46,450 bases of DNA, taken from NCBI RefSeq assembly GCF_018760735.1, contig NZ_JAHHZN010000028.1:1-46450 (forward strand). The letters are read 5' to 3'. The notes under the pieces are model-generated. The model was not told the origin of the DNA, ran no database searches, and saw only the letters and a program-made list of their open reading frames with translations. Shown here one piece after another: positions 1 to 7,954 of this stretch; the first letter of the stretch is position 1, and each line of letters starts with the position of its first letter. Position numbers and translations under genes: made by a program. The stretch is from Hymenobacter piscis. GTDB lineage: Bacteria > Bacteroidota > Bacteroidia > Cytophagales > Hymenobacteraceae.

Positions 1-106
1 CGAGTGCCTGCATGGCCTCATTCACGAAGCCGTAGCGCAACTCGGGCCCTTCCAGGGTGGCTACTCCGGCCGGGAGCCGACGAAAAAGTTGCTCGAAAGG
101 AAGCAT
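1..106 (-). CDS. PAS-domain sensor protein, N-terminal 35 residues (cut by window edge)
   Basis: The minus strand from the ATG at 106-104 reads to the window edge with no stop. Its first 35 residues begin MLPFEQLFRRLPAGVATLEG and continue PELRYGFVNEAMQAL, which is the usual opening of a PAS domain in Hymenobacter sensor kinases (a short amphipathic helix, then 'LEGPELRY.FVN'). The likely product is therefore a PAS sensor histidine kinase. It lies 220 bp downstream of, and in the same direction as, the BLUF gene at 327-803. The right window edge holds the C-terminal part of a histidine kinase on the same strand, but joining the two edges directly does not keep the reading frame. Too little is present to fix the full architecture. 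Confidence 0.6.
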   Translation of the reverse strand, partial: MLPFEQLFRRLPAGVATLEGPELRYGFVNEAMQAL

Positions 107-326
107 ACAACCACAGCTACTACCCGCTCGGAGAAAGGCGGGGCAATGACAAACAGAAAATACAACAGCGTACCTGTTCCGACGGTAAAGCAGGCCCGCC
201 CCTGTTTCAACCGTTGAACAAGCTCTCTGGAGGGAACAGGGCCGTTAAAACGGGTAGTCACAACCAGAAGTTGGCAACTACCCGTTGATTGCCCGGTGCA
301 ACCATCCTCCCACCCGGGTTGCGGTA

Positions 327-803
327 CTACGTAGGCGTATCAGTGGAGTCACTGGGGGTAAAGGCCTGTAGGTAATTATGGGAGGCAGGAGTTCCGAGGA
401 CCGCTAGGCGCACGAGTTCCAGCAGCGTAGCGTCGGCAATGGAGAGCGTGGCGGGAACCGGCGGCAGGTGGGAAGGGGAAAGAAACGCCTGCAACGCATT
501 AAACGCGGCCAACTGCAAGGGATGAAAGGCCATGGCCCAATTGGCAAAGCTGCGCGCGGTAATGGGCCGCTCCACCAGCTTCTGCACGTGGGAGTGGCGG
601 CCGTCGCGGGCAATCCGTTCAAAAAGGGCGTCAACCACCGCCGGCTCGCCCTCAAAAAGCTGAGCAATATGACCGTGACTGTAAAACAGGATGCCGGTGA
701 TGCCGGTCCGGGCATTATCCTGCTGGCATTGGGTGAGCAAGACTTCCAGTTGCTGGTCTGAGAGGGGCTGAACGGCCTGACTCAAATAAACGATGTGCTT
801 CAT
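327..803 (-). CDS. BLUF-domain blue-light sensor (copy A)
   Basis: This 158-residue protein has a BLUF fold over about residues 1-100. BLUF domains bind FAD and respond to blue light by rearranging hydrogen bonds around the flavin. The key residues are present: Tyr6 in IVYLS, Asn30 in the DNARTGITG segment, Gln48 in HIAQLFEGE, and the later SFANWAMAF strand around residues 85-93. The C-terminal ~55 residues have no recognised output domain, so it is probably a short BLUF protein signalling through a partner. The gene reads toward the PAS sensor gene at 106-1, which is a natural candidate partner. A second BLUF gene lies at 45358-45783. The ATG start lies 8 nt after a TACCTTTG promoter box. 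Confidence 0.9.
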   Translation of the reverse strand: MKHIVYLSQAVQPLSDQQLEVLLTQCQQDNARTGITGILFYSHGHIAQLFEGEPAVVDALFERIARDGRHSHVQKLVERPITARSFANWAMAFHPLQLAAFNALQAFLSPSHLPPVPATLSIADATLLELVRLAVLGTPASHNYLQAFTPSDSTDTPT

Positions 804-811
804 AGAAGGCG

Positions 812-819
812 CAAAGGTA
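812..819 (-). promoter_or_regulatory. Bacteroidota -7 box (TACCTTTG) before BLUF A
   Basis: The minus strand reads TACCTTTG, an exact match to the Bacteroidota TAnnTTTG -7 consensus, ending 8 nt before the ATG at 803. I see no clear TTG -33 box at the usual spacing. The predicted 5' leader would be only a few nucleotides long. Confidence 0.45.
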
Positions 820-893
820 CGGCGCGGCCAGCAAGCCTACTAAATCGAGACATTGATCAGGTTCGCGTTTGCCTCGGAGGAACTGGCTGTGGC

Positions 894-2546
894 TCACATG
901 GACATTCCCCGATCCATTCCCTTTGGCTCCCGTTCCCGTTCAATCATGCGCACCGCACCCTCGCGCCTGTTGCGGTGCGCATAATCCTCCTGTACCTCTA
1001 TACCTTCCGTTTGCCGCGCTTGGCGAAATACGGTATTGATGCTTTCCACCGTGGTCCAATTAAAGACGTAGCTCACGCTTAAAACCGTACGCTTATCAGG
1101 TAATACCGCGGCCTTCCAGACACTGGCGCCGGCCTTCTCCACCGCAGCTTCCACACGTGCTGCTTTATCCGCATGCACCGTAATGGTGGCGTGCATTGCG
1201 TGCGGGTGGCGCGCGACCTCCAGTCTCTTTTGCTGCAATTGCTCTTGCAGCTGCTCCTGCTTGGTGCGTTCGACGGCCTGCTTCATTTGTTCCTTCAGCG
1301 GCTGGCCATTGATTCGCAAGGAGACTACCATAAGCTGCACGGCAGTTTCCGACTCCCGCAGAATGAGTTTATCCTCCTTATTCCTAACGAGTTTAAAGCC
1401 GTGCTGTTCCAGCATCTCTCTTACCTGCTTCGGATCCGTTACCGGGCCCCGCAACGCGGTAGTGATCAGATGCTCCGCCCGTTGCAGGCTGCGGGCTTGT
1501 TGCTTGCTGCCAAACTCCGTCTGATTCGCGTTTAAGCCCTCCCCCTGCAGTGTCCGGACAATCAGGCGGTGGTACTGTCCCTGCACGTTGGATAAAGCCT
1601 TCTCCTTTTCCGCCAGGGCTTGCGTTTTTTGGGCCAACTGAGCTGCCACTCGCTGCTCGTGCTCCTTGCTGGTGGCCAGCTGCTTTTCCAGAATGCGAAC
1701 CCGTTCCTGTGCCAGCGTATTGGCCGTGGCAATGGTCGAGACCTGCGCCAGCTTGGCATTGACGGCGGCCACCTGCCCGGCGGCGTGTTCGTTCAGCCGG
1801 GCCTGCTCCCGTTCCAGATACGCCTGCGGGCTGATTCGCTCCAGCGCCTTCATGGCCGGTAGTTGAAAGGGAACGTGCACCAGCGGCTTGGTTAACTCGG
1901 CCAGTTCCTGTTGGCTGGTTTTCTGGGCCCCATAATAGCGACGCACATCCTCGTGGATGGCGGTGCTGTACATCACGCCCCGCTTGAGTCCGTAGGGCGC
2001 CATGGCCTGGGCGTAGTCGGTTTGCAGCTGCCGTAGGGCGACGGGACTGAACAAATCCCGGGCTGACAGTCGCTCAACCGCCCCTACCCGTTCACCCTTG
2101 TGCAGGCGCTGCTGTTGGGTGATAGGGACGACCATGGCGTGTAGATGAGGAGTGCTTTCGTCCTGGTGCAGCATGCAGCCGATCACGTTCCGGACCCCAT
2201 AGCGCTTCTGTAAAAAGTCCAGATTATCCTTCACCCATTGTGAGCCCCGGATGTCGGCCCGCTGGCCGGTTACCGCATCCTTGGGAAACTTCTCTTCGCT
2301 GGCCGTGAGTAAGACTTCCACGACCCGAACCGCATCCTTGCGCAAGCGCGGCAGCTGCAGCTCGGCGATGCGCTCCGTGGCTAGGTCCCAGTAGCTGCGC
2401 TGCTCGTGATTGATCAGTTCCTGGTTGAGATGGCGCAAAGCCGGGTCGGCATTGGGCGTATCCTGGGTCCGGTAATTATGATGGGCCGCGCTCTGCGCCT
2501 GCTCCCGGCTGGCAATTTTAGTGACGCGGATGATAGCAAATGCCAT
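894..2546 (-). CDS. MobV-family plasmid mobilisation relaxase
   Basis: The product is a relaxase of the Mob/Pre (MobV) family, which nicks plasmid DNA at oriT and leads the strand in conjugal transfer with a helper secretion system. The open frame extends to 2618, but the ATG at 2546 (protein MAFAIIRVTKI...) fits family N-termini, giving 550 residues. Motif I-type residues lie around 18-45 (HHNYRTQDTPNADP...HLN). The metal-binding HQDESTPHLHAMVVPI segment, the typical HxDE.TPH.H motif, is at about residues 127-142. The C-terminal half is rich in Gln, Glu, Lys and Ala and is probably coiled coil. There are no coupling protein or T4SS genes in the window, so the replicon would be mobilisable rather than self-transmissible. 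Confidence 0.9.
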   Translation of the reverse strand: MAFAIIRVTKIASREQAQSAAHHNYRTQDTPNADPALRHLNQELINHEQRSYWDLATERIAELQLPRLRKDAVRVVEVLLTASEEKFPKDAVTGQRADIRGSQWVKDNLDFLQKRYGVRNVIGCMLHQDESTPHLHAMVVPITQQQRLHKGERVGAVERLSARDLFSPVALRQLQTDYAQAMAPYGLKRGVMYSTAIHEDVRRYYGAQKTSQQELAELTKPLVHVPFQLPAMKALERISPQAYLEREQARLNEHAAGQVAAVNAKLAQVSTIATANTLAQERVRILEKQLATSKEHEQRVAAQLAQKTQALAEKEKALSNVQGQYHRLIVRTLQGEGLNANQTEFGSKQQARSLQRAEHLITTALRGPVTDPKQVREMLEQHGFKLVRNKEDKLILRESETAVQLMVVSLRINGQPLKEQMKQAVERTKQEQLQEQLQQKRLEVARHPHAMHATITVHADKAARVEAAVEKAGASVWKAAVLPDKRTVLSVSYVFNWTTVESINTVFRQARQTEGIEVQEDYAHRNRREGAVRMIEREREPKGMDRGMSM

Positions 2547-3065
2547 GAGCGAATAGATAAGATAAGTGGTATGTGAAGATGTCCTCCCTCTTAAACTAAT
2601 GTGTAGTGGGTTATACATTCAACGGAAATCGTTGCGACTATGTTAACGGTTTACTCGCTTGCTTTATTGCTATGCCCTTCCGAAGGAAGTGTATATTCTC
2701 TAGCTATGATGGCTCTCGGTTTACGATTTATATGCAAGGTACCGTCCCGCTCTCTAGTCATGATCAACGGTCCAGCAGAGGGATTTTATTGTGGGATGAT
2801 CGTATCGTCAGTAGGGCATTGGACAGCTTGAGTATGTTGGATTTTTTATATTCAACACTTATGCTTAGTTGTGGCGCCATGGGTATACCTCCCCTGCTCC
2901 GACGAGCAAGGATACCAATTATCTTCCCCGACTATGTATAATGTGACAGCAGTGTCATCAGAATCACCGGTTACTTAGTGGTCTTCGTAAAATTCAAATG
3001 GCTAGTATTAACAGTCAACAAAGAATCCAGCATACCAACGAACTATAGTAATACTTCTCACTATC
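2547..3065. other. AT-rich non-coding region upstream of the relaxase; possible oriT
   Basis: Two short plus-strand ORFs cross this stretch, but their translations have no recognisable family features, so I treat it as non-coding. It is clearly more AT-rich than its neighbours. It holds a small inverted repeat (CCTTC-C-GAAGG near 2676-2686) and another (TGACA/TGTCA, 2944-2957). MobV oriT sites usually sit just upstream of the relaxase gene, so oriT would be expected here, but I cannot identify a nick site. Confidence 0.3.
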
Positions 3066-3070
3066 TGTTA
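3066..3070 (+). repeat. Target-site duplication TGTTA, left copy
   Basis: TGTTA directly precedes the left inverted repeat. The same five bases directly follow the right inverted repeat at 5292-5296. This is the signature of a transposition event. Confidence 0.75.
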
Positions 3071-3128
3071 GGCCTTCTTATAGCAGCGGGGGGGCAAAAT
3101 TGCGTTAAGCCTTCCCCAGCCTTTGCGG
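3071..3128 (+). repeat. Terminal inverted repeat, left
   Basis: 58 bp that match the reverse complement of 5232-5291 with three substitutions and two single-base indels (one in the G run, one in a T run). The outer 24 bases are identical. Confidence 0.85.
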
Positions 3129-3183
3129 TCATGCGGCTCTCAAAATCCTGTTCGCCCAGGCCCAGAAAAGCACATGGGTTTGA

Positions 3184-3220
3184 GTTTACGAAACTCATCT
3201 CGTTTTCGCGTTTCGTAAAC
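3184..3220. repeat. 11-bp inverted repeat GTTTACGAAAC / GTTTCGTAAAC
   Basis: Perfect 11-bp arms (3184-3194 and 3210-3220) separated by 15 bp, inside the amylase cassette between its left end and the small membrane-protein gene. No T-tract follows in the direction of that gene. It may be a terminator-like hairpin or a protein-binding site. Confidence 0.5.
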
Positions 3221-3339
3221 GTTGAATCGTAGACGGGTTCCTTAAACTCTCTCGACCATGCAGTAGGTCTCTAGCACCTGATGCTGAACTGCTGCTGGTC
3301 GTTCACGGAAAGGAGCGTATTCCTAGCTGCTCCGGCCAG

Positions 3340-3696
3340 TCATTCTGTTTCGTGGGGGCGGTTATACTCTGGGGCATCGACTACATAATCGACGAGGATG
3401 CTATCGCCTACTCGCAGGGCCGGGTCTCGGGAATTTCCTTCAAACCACTTACCCTGTAGCTGGAATCGATAGGAATAGGAAAACTGCTGCGAGACGGGGC
3501 TATTGCCGAAGAAGTTTTTCTTATCAATCCCTACTGCCTTGATGGTGGCCGTTTTCCTTTCAAATGCCTGTGTTATCCGGTGCCCTTGGACACAGGTGCG
3601 AAGGAAATAGCCAAGCGTCAGCACGATAACGACCAAGCCAAACCAGCCCGAAAAGTCGATAGAGGTCTTGCGGGATTTTTTTTTGATTTTCGCCAA
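3340..3696 (-). CDS. Small membrane protein, DUF3592-like
   Basis: This 118-residue protein starts with a basic stretch (MAKIKKKSRKTS), then a single hydrophobic segment at about residues 15-34 (WFGLVVIVLTLGYFL), then a soluble part of about 75 residues. The soluble part has a pattern seen in DUF3592 proteins (a beta-rich domain with '...YSYRFQLQGKWFEGNS...VGDSILVDYV..APEYNRP'). Function is unknown. It lies inside the transposable cassette, downstream of and in line with the amylase gene (82 bp gap), so the two may be co-transcribed. Family assignment is by eye. Confidence 0.55.
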   Translation of the reverse strand: MAKIKKKSRKTSIDFSGWFGLVVIVLTLGYFLRTCVQGHRITQAFERKTATIKAVGIDKKNFFGNSPVSQQFSYSYRFQLQGKWFEGNSRDPALRVGDSILVDYVVDAPEYNRPHETE

Positions 3697-3778
3697 AGTC
3701 GTTTGAGTTGGGCTCGTTCAGGGAAACGGTGGCAAGATAAACGCGCTTCGCTTGGTGAAATGAGGGTGTTATCCATCG

Positions 3779-5101
3779 CTAGCGCTGCCATAGGGCGTAG
3801 CCATAGGCCGGCAGGGTGAGCAAAGTACTGACAGCTACCGGCGCAGCGGTCAGCGCATTCGTCCAAGTCGCGCCTTGCACGGCCATGGGCAGGGCCACGG
3901 TCGTGGGGGTGCCCCGGACATTAACCAGTACGAGCACTTCCTCGGTGCCCAGGCGGCGGTGCACCAGCAGGACATCTGTGCTGGCCGAGAGGTCTTCCAC
4001 GCTGCCCCGGCGCAGGGCCGGCAGCCGCTGGTATACGTTCAGCAGCCCGCGATAAAAAAGCCCCGCCGTCGGATCGAGGCCCCAGCGGATGGGGGTACGC
4101 TGGGCATTCATCCGGGCCGGGTCGCCTGCTTCCTGGCCGTTATAGAGCAGCGGCGTCGCCCCGAACGCCACCGTAGCCACGTACGCCGCTCGCGCTGCCG
4201 CTTCGCTGCCAAATCGCACGGCCGGTATGCCCGCTTGCACTTCGTCGTGGTTGGTGGTGAAACGCAGGCGGGTGCGTCCAGTAGCCAGCCCCTTCATCTC
4301 CTGCCGGTGAGCGGCTATCAGGCGGCTGGCCGGTTCCCGACGCACGAACACGTGGTGCAGCGCGGTGTGGAAGTCCCAGCCAAAGGCCATGTCGAAGCCG
4401 GACGCGTAGTGACTGGCCCGGCTGCCTTCGGCCAGCAGCAGCAAGTTGGGGTTGGCCTGGCGTAGCTCGAGCAGGGCCTGGCGCCAGAAGTCGTCGGGCA
4501 ACAGGTCCGCCGCATCGCAGCGAAAGCCGTCAACGCCGTGCTGCGTCACCCAGAACTTCATGGATTCAATCATTTCCTGCCGCAGCCCAGCCTGGTTGTA
4601 GTCCAGGTCGGCCACGTCGGTCCACTGGGGGGTGGGGTGCACAATGCGGCCGGTGGCGTCGCGGGTGTACCAGTCGGGGTGGGTCTGAATCCACGGGTGA
4701 TGAAACGAGGTGTGGTTGGCTACCCAGTCCAGCATCACACGCAGGCCCCGGGCGTGAGCGGCAGCCACCAAGGCATCAAAGGCGGCCAGGTTGCCGAATT
4801 CGGGGTTAATGCGGCGATAGTCGTCGACCGCATAGGGCGAGCCCCGGGTGGGATAAGGCGGCATGAGCCACACCACGTTGCCCCCCACCCGCCGGATAGA
4901 ATCGAGCCTGGGTAGCATCCCATCCAGGGTGCCCGCGGCGCTGAAATTGGCGATAAACACTTCGTAGAGCACAGCATCGCCAGCTGCCAGGGCCGGTAGC
5001 GGGCTGATGTTGGTCGCTGGCGTGGTGGGCTGGACGGACTCCTTGCCGGCGCAGCCGGCGAAAGCCAGCAGGCCAGCGGCTGCCAGTGAAAATAACTTCA
5101 T
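3779..5101 (-). CDS. Alpha-amylase family (GH13) lipoprotein
   Basis: The 440-residue protein is a GH13 glycoside hydrolase that should cut alpha-glucan chains. The N-terminus is a lipoprotein signal with lipobox LAFAG-C17, so it is likely anchored at the cell envelope. The conserved GH13 regions are in order: region I DWVANH (125-130), region II GFRCDAAD with Arg194 and nucleophile Asp196, region III LLLAEGS with acid/base Glu225, and region IV FTTNHDE with His285 and Asp286. All catalytic residues are present. A short C-terminal beta domain follows. It is the main cargo of the cassette at 3071-5291 and does not belong to the plasmid backbone. Confidence 0.92.
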   Translation of the reverse strand: MKLFSLAAAGLLAFAGCAGKESVQPTTPATNISPLPALAAGDAVLYEVFIANFSAAGTLDGMLPRLDSIRRVGGNVVWLMPPYPTRGSPYAVDDYRRINPEFGNLAAFDALVAAAHARGLRVMLDWVANHTSFHHPWIQTHPDWYTRDATGRIVHPTPQWTDVADLDYNQAGLRQEMIESMKFWVTQHGVDGFRCDAADLLPDDFWRQALLELRQANPNLLLLAEGSRASHYASGFDMAFGWDFHTALHHVFVRREPASRLIAAHRQEMKGLATGRTRLRFTTNHDEVQAGIPAVRFGSEAAARAAYVATVAFGATPLLYNGQEAGDPARMNAQRTPIRWGLDPTAGLFYRGLLNVYQRLPALRRGSVEDLSASTDVLLVHRRLGTEEVLVLVNVRGTPTTVALPMAVQGATWTNALTAAPVAVSTLLTLPAYGYALWQR

Positions 5102-5231
5102 CCTGCTAAATTACAAGGGTTTCAGTTCGCAGCTACTCAGGCAAAATGAAGCTTATCAAAACGGCTTTATCATTCCGCATATGGTGTTCACTTTAACGGT
5201 GATTTCGGTAATCCGTGACTTGCAGCTACGT

Positions 5232-5291
5232 CTGCAAAAGGCTAGGGAAGGCTTAACGTAATTTTGCCCCCCCCGCTGCTATAAGAAGGCC
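5232..5291 (-). repeat. Terminal inverted repeat, right
   Basis: 60 bp, the inverted partner of 3071-3128, ending directly at the second TGTTA duplication (5292-5296). It carries eight G/C in the homopolymer where the left copy has seven. Confidence 0.85.
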
Positions 5292-5296
5292 TGTTA
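5292..5296 (+). repeat. Target-site duplication TGTTA, right copy
   Basis: Direct repeat of 3066-3070, immediately outside the right inverted repeat. Confidence 0.75.
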
Positions 5297-5320
5297 GTTG
5301 GAGTAGGAAAGGCTAAATTG

Positions 5321-5884
5321 AAAAACGACTTTTCATCAGTCATATCATGTTGAATAGGTGCCTCGGTACTATGGCCCCATCACAGGATATCAATTAGTCT
5401 GTGCTGACTGATAAAAAGTCGTTTTTACGTCTTGTCGGGATTCTCAAACGGATGAGTGTGATAACTATGGTCATGCACAGACAGTACATGAAGCGAGACT
5501 TTTACTAACAGCAGGAACAGATAAAGTATAATTGAGTATTAAAATAGTACAATCACTTAACCCGGTTTTGAACTTCTTTGTGCTTTCCGTTTTGCTGCTT
5601 TTCCCTCACCATTTCAAGTTATATACTCACACCTTAAAAGCTATTGTTCGGGGCTCGCGTGTGTATCAACAACTTGTGTATTTTTAGGTATTTGTCTATT
5701 TGCAGGACTCACAACTTATTGATATACTGCTAGATATGCGCTTTAAAAACGACTTTTTATCAGTTAAAAACGACTTTTTATCAGCGAACTACGACTTTTT
5801 ATCAGTTAAAAACGACTTTTTATCAGTCAGCTTAGGGTGTAAAAACGACTTTTTATCAGTTAAAAACGTCCTGTGAAAACAGTT
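5321..5884. other. Iteron-type plasmid replication origin (oriV)
   Basis: This gene-free stretch before the Rep gene carries repeated copies of AAAAACGACTTTTTATCAG. Copies are at 5321-5339 (one mismatch) and 5408-5426 (inverted, perfect), then a cluster at 5745-5763, 5766-5784, 5787-5805 (degenerate first bases), 5808-5826, 5841-5859, and a broken copy from 5862. Between the outlying pair and the cluster is an AT-rich segment (about 5510-5740) suited to strand opening. This is the layout of Rep_3/RepB iteron origins, where the initiator binds the iterons. Confidence 0.88.
5745..5859 (+). repeat. Iteron cluster, 21-bp period
   Basis: Four copies start at 5745, 5766, 5787 and 5808, exactly 21 bp apart (two helical turns), and a fifth at 5841. 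A degenerate sixth starts at 5862, again 21 bp later. The last copies run into the Rep promoter, which suggests Rep also represses its own gene. Confidence 0.9.
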
Positions 5885-5912
5885 GTAGTTTTTCGTCGCT
5901 TTTCTATATTTG
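5883..5912 (+). promoter_or_regulatory. Rep promoter (TTG - 19 bp - TATATTTG)
   Basis: TTG at 5883-5885 and TATATTTG at 5905-5912 fit the Bacteroidota -33/-7 promoter with a 19-bp spacer. The ATG of the Rep gene is 19 nt further on. A degenerate iteron overlaps the region just upstream of the -33 box. Confidence 0.7.
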
Positions 5913-5931
5913 TGTTCTATCCCATTCCCCT

Positions 5932-6870
5932 ATGGAAGCATCTGAATCACTGGAAGTCAGGCAGCATAATGCCATCACTACGGCCCGCTACGATTACACG
6001 GCCTGCCAGCTAGATCTGCTGTTCTTTCTGCTCTCCAAGTTACGTCGGGAAGACAAGCCCAATCAGGAGTACCAGATCCACATGAATGAGGTGGTAGCCA
6101 TGACTGGGCGGGAATGGCACTACAAGCAACTGAAGGAAGCAACCGAATCCATGGGCTCGCGCATGTTCGAGGTGGAGAACGACCACTCGTACGTGCAGCT
6201 GTGGATGTTTCAGAAGGTAGAGTATGTCAAGGGCCAGGGCTACCTGCGTATCCGCCTCTCGGAAGATATTCGTCCGTACCTGTTCGAGTTGAAGAACAAC
6301 TTTACCTCCTTTCAGCTATTCTCAGCTCTGAAGATATCGAGCAAATATGCCAAGCGTATCTACCAGATGGCGTCGCAATGGAAGGACATCGGAGAAACGA
6401 AGACCTACGATCTGGACGAGTTCAAGCACATGCTCAAACTCAAGGATCCGAAGGGGAAAGAGCCGGAGCAGTTTCAGCGCATTAGTGATCTGAAGGCCAA
6501 GGTACTCGACATTGCCGTGCGCCAGATCAACGAAAACACGGAACTCAAGATCGGCTACACCCTGCTTAAGCAGGGTCGCTCTTTCCACGCCGTGCGCTTC
6601 TACGTGACTAAGCAGCAACCCAGGCAGCTACCAATTCCATTCGATGAGTCCCCTGAGCAGGCCAAGATTCTGATGGCTCGCCGGCATCTGGAGTCGCTCA
6701 GCATCAAAGACCCGAAGCTGGTTGCGCAGATCATCGGGGATGAGAAACTCGTAGATGAGCTGTTTAAGTTTATGTACCGCCTCAAGACCGATAAGATCAA
6801 AGCCGACAAGAACCCGGGCGGCTTGCTGCTAACGGTGCTCGGGCTCAAATCGCCGGCCAAAAATGCTTAG
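5932..6870 (+). CDS. Rep_3 family (RepB) plasmid replication initiator
   Basis: The 312-residue protein is a Rep_3-type initiator with two winged-helix domains, which binds iterons and opens the origin. Typical segments are 'VRQHNAITTARYDYTACQLDLLFFLLSKL' near residues 8-36, 'ITKAEWHYKQLKEAT'-like text near 55-70 and 'FTSFQLFSALKISSKYAKRIYQMASQWKDIGE' near 124-155, all in family order. It sits directly downstream of the iteron array and its own promoter. Length is normal for the family and there is no damage. The gene is the plasmid-type replication system; a second, phage-type system lies at 14085-16594. Confidence 0.93.
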   Translation: MEASESLEVRQHNAITTARYDYTACQLDLLFFLLSKLRREDKPNQEYQIHMNEVVAMTGREWHYKQLKEATESMGSRMFEVENDHSYVQLWMFQKVEYVKGQGYLRIRLSEDIRPYLFELKNNFTSFQLFSALKISSKYAKRIYQMASQWKDIGETKTYDLDEFKHMLKLKDPKGKEPEQFQRISDLKAKVLDIAVRQINENTELKIGYTLLKQGRSFHAVRFYVTKQQPRQLPIPFDESPEQAKILMARRHLESLSIKDPKLVAQIIGDEKLVDELFKFMYRLKTDKIKADKNPGGLLLTVLGLKSPAKNA

Positions 6871-6896
6871 TCTGGGCCCCTCTCCCCTACCCTGCC

Positions 6897-7187
6897 ATGA
6901 CCACTCATAACCAAGAAGCCTATCGCGCGCTCAGAGCCTACCTGACGCACTTACTGACTGACCCACGGGACAAGGCCCTGGAGGAAGTGCCTACACCGCT
7001 ACGCGCCAGCGTAGAGGCCTTCATGCAGGGCAAGACGGTGTACCACGATGCTGCTGACCGCCCCATCATCTACGCACACGATTTGGCCGCCTGGGCGCAC
7101 CAAGTCGTCCACGTCTCAGGGCTGGAGTACCCGGTCGCACTGGCTACCGTCGACGTTGACCGGCTGCGCCAAGCCATGGCGGCATGA
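6897..7187 (+). CDS. Small protein paired with Fic; possible antitoxin
   Basis: A 96-residue protein of unknown family, mostly helical by composition, with no cysteines. Its stop overlaps the Fic start (ATGA at 7184-7187), so the two are translationally coupled. Such pairing is the classic arrangement of an antitoxin gene before a toxin gene. However, I do not see the Fic inhibition motif [ST]xxxE[GN] in it; that motif is in the Fic protein itself. It may be a partner or regulator rather than the inhibitor. Confidence 0.6.
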   Translation: MTTHNQEAYRALRAYLTHLLTDPRDKALEEVPTPLRASVEAFMQGKTVYHDAADRPIIYAHDLAAWAHQVVHVSGLEYPVALATVDVDRLRQAMAA

Positions 7188-7954
7188 GCGAGTGGGAGGA
7201 GATTGAGCGTCTGACTGCCTTGGTGCAACAGCTACCTGAGGCAGACAGGCTATCACGTCAGCAGTTGAACCACGTGCTGGTGTCGGCTCACTCGACGATG
7301 ATTGAGGGCTCACGGGTAACGGTGCAGTCGGCCTTGGATTTCCTAGTACGCGAGGAAGCAGTCATCGACCCGACGCTTCCGTGGGACGGCTACGACATGC
7401 TGGCCGACCATGCCCAAGCGTTGGATATGGCCCTGCAGTGGGCCGATGAGAAACGGCCCGTCTCCGCGCAGTTGTTGCAGGAGCTGGCCGGCGCCGTGAT
7501 GCGGACCACCGGATTGCGGACCTACAGCATCTTGGGCAGTACCGATGCCGCCCGCGGTGACTTCCGCGTCGATAAAGTATCCATCATGGGGGCCAGTTCG
7601 TTTCCGAACGCCCAGAAGGTCCCGACACTGGTTGAGCAGCTTATCCGGCAACTCCGGCAGCGTATGGCTACAGCCACAACATTACAGGATCAGCTGCACA
7701 TCGCCTTTGATGCGCACCAGCAACTGGTAAGTATCCATCCGTTCAACGACGGCAATGGCCGCACGTCCCGGCTGTTGATGAACTTCATTCAGCACTACTT
7801 CAAGCAACCCCTCACCGTTGTGTTCCGGGAAGATAAGAAGGAGTACTTCGCTGCGCTGGAAAGCAGCCGCCAGACGGATGACTTAGAAGTATTCCGTGTA
7901 TTCATGACGACTCAACACATCAAGTCGCTGAACCATCAGTTGTTGAGCACTTAG
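7184..7954 (+). CDS. Fic family protein (predicted AMP transferase)
   Basis: This 256-residue protein contains the Fic core motif HPFNDGNGRTSR at 185-196, with catalytic His185 and the phosphate-binding GNGR loop complete. Fic enzymes usually transfer AMP from ATP to hydroxyl groups on target proteins. Residues 37-42 (STMIEG) match the inhibitory motif [ST]xxxE[GN], so this is probably a self-inhibited class II Fic in which Glu41 blocks ATP positioning. It is cotranscribed with the overlapping 96-aa gene and lies between Rep and the partition genes, a typical place for plasmid maintenance modules. The target is unknown. Confidence 0.88.
   Translation: MSEWEEIERLTALVQQLPEADRLSRQQLNHVLVSAHSTMIEGSRVTVQSALDFLVREEAVIDPTLPWDGYDMLADHAQALDMALQWADEKRPVSAQLLQELAGAVMRTTGLRTYSILGSTDAARGDFRVDKVSIMGASSFPNAQKVPTLVEQLIRQLRQRMATATTLQDQLHIAFDAHQQLVSIHPFNDGNGRTSRLLMNFIQHYFKQPLTVVFREDKKEYFAALESSRQTDDLEVFRVFMTTQHIKSLNHQLLST

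Larger units (their letters stand above)
3071..5291. mobile_element. Passenger-only transposable cassette carrying an amylase gene
   Basis: This 2221-bp element is bounded by long terminal inverted repeats that both start GGCCTTCTTATAGCAGCGGG when read inwards, and it is flanked by a 5-bp direct repeat TGTTA (3066-3070 and 5292-5296). It contains only two genes, a small membrane protein and a GH13 amylase lipoprotein, both on the minus strand, and no transposase. This matches the definition of a mobile insertion cassette (passenger genes between IS ends, moved in trans). I cannot name the parental IS family. It landed between the relaxase upstream region and the iteron origin; the right duplication ends 24 bp before the first iteron. 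Confidence 0.8.

Noticed and set aside
2606..3232. Plus-strand ORFs upstream of the relaxase (111 and 84 residues)
   Set aside because: Their text lacks coding character (mixed, low-complexity hydrophobic runs), and the second runs through the left inverted repeat of the cassette.
5007..5261. An 84-residue plus-strand ORF at the start of the amylase gene
   Set aside because: It runs against the lipoprotein signal of the amylase and into the right inverted repeat, with no family features.
5745..5859. CRISPR array before Rep
   Set aside because: The units are 19-21 bp with almost no spacer, directly upstream of a Rep_3 gene, so they are iterons.
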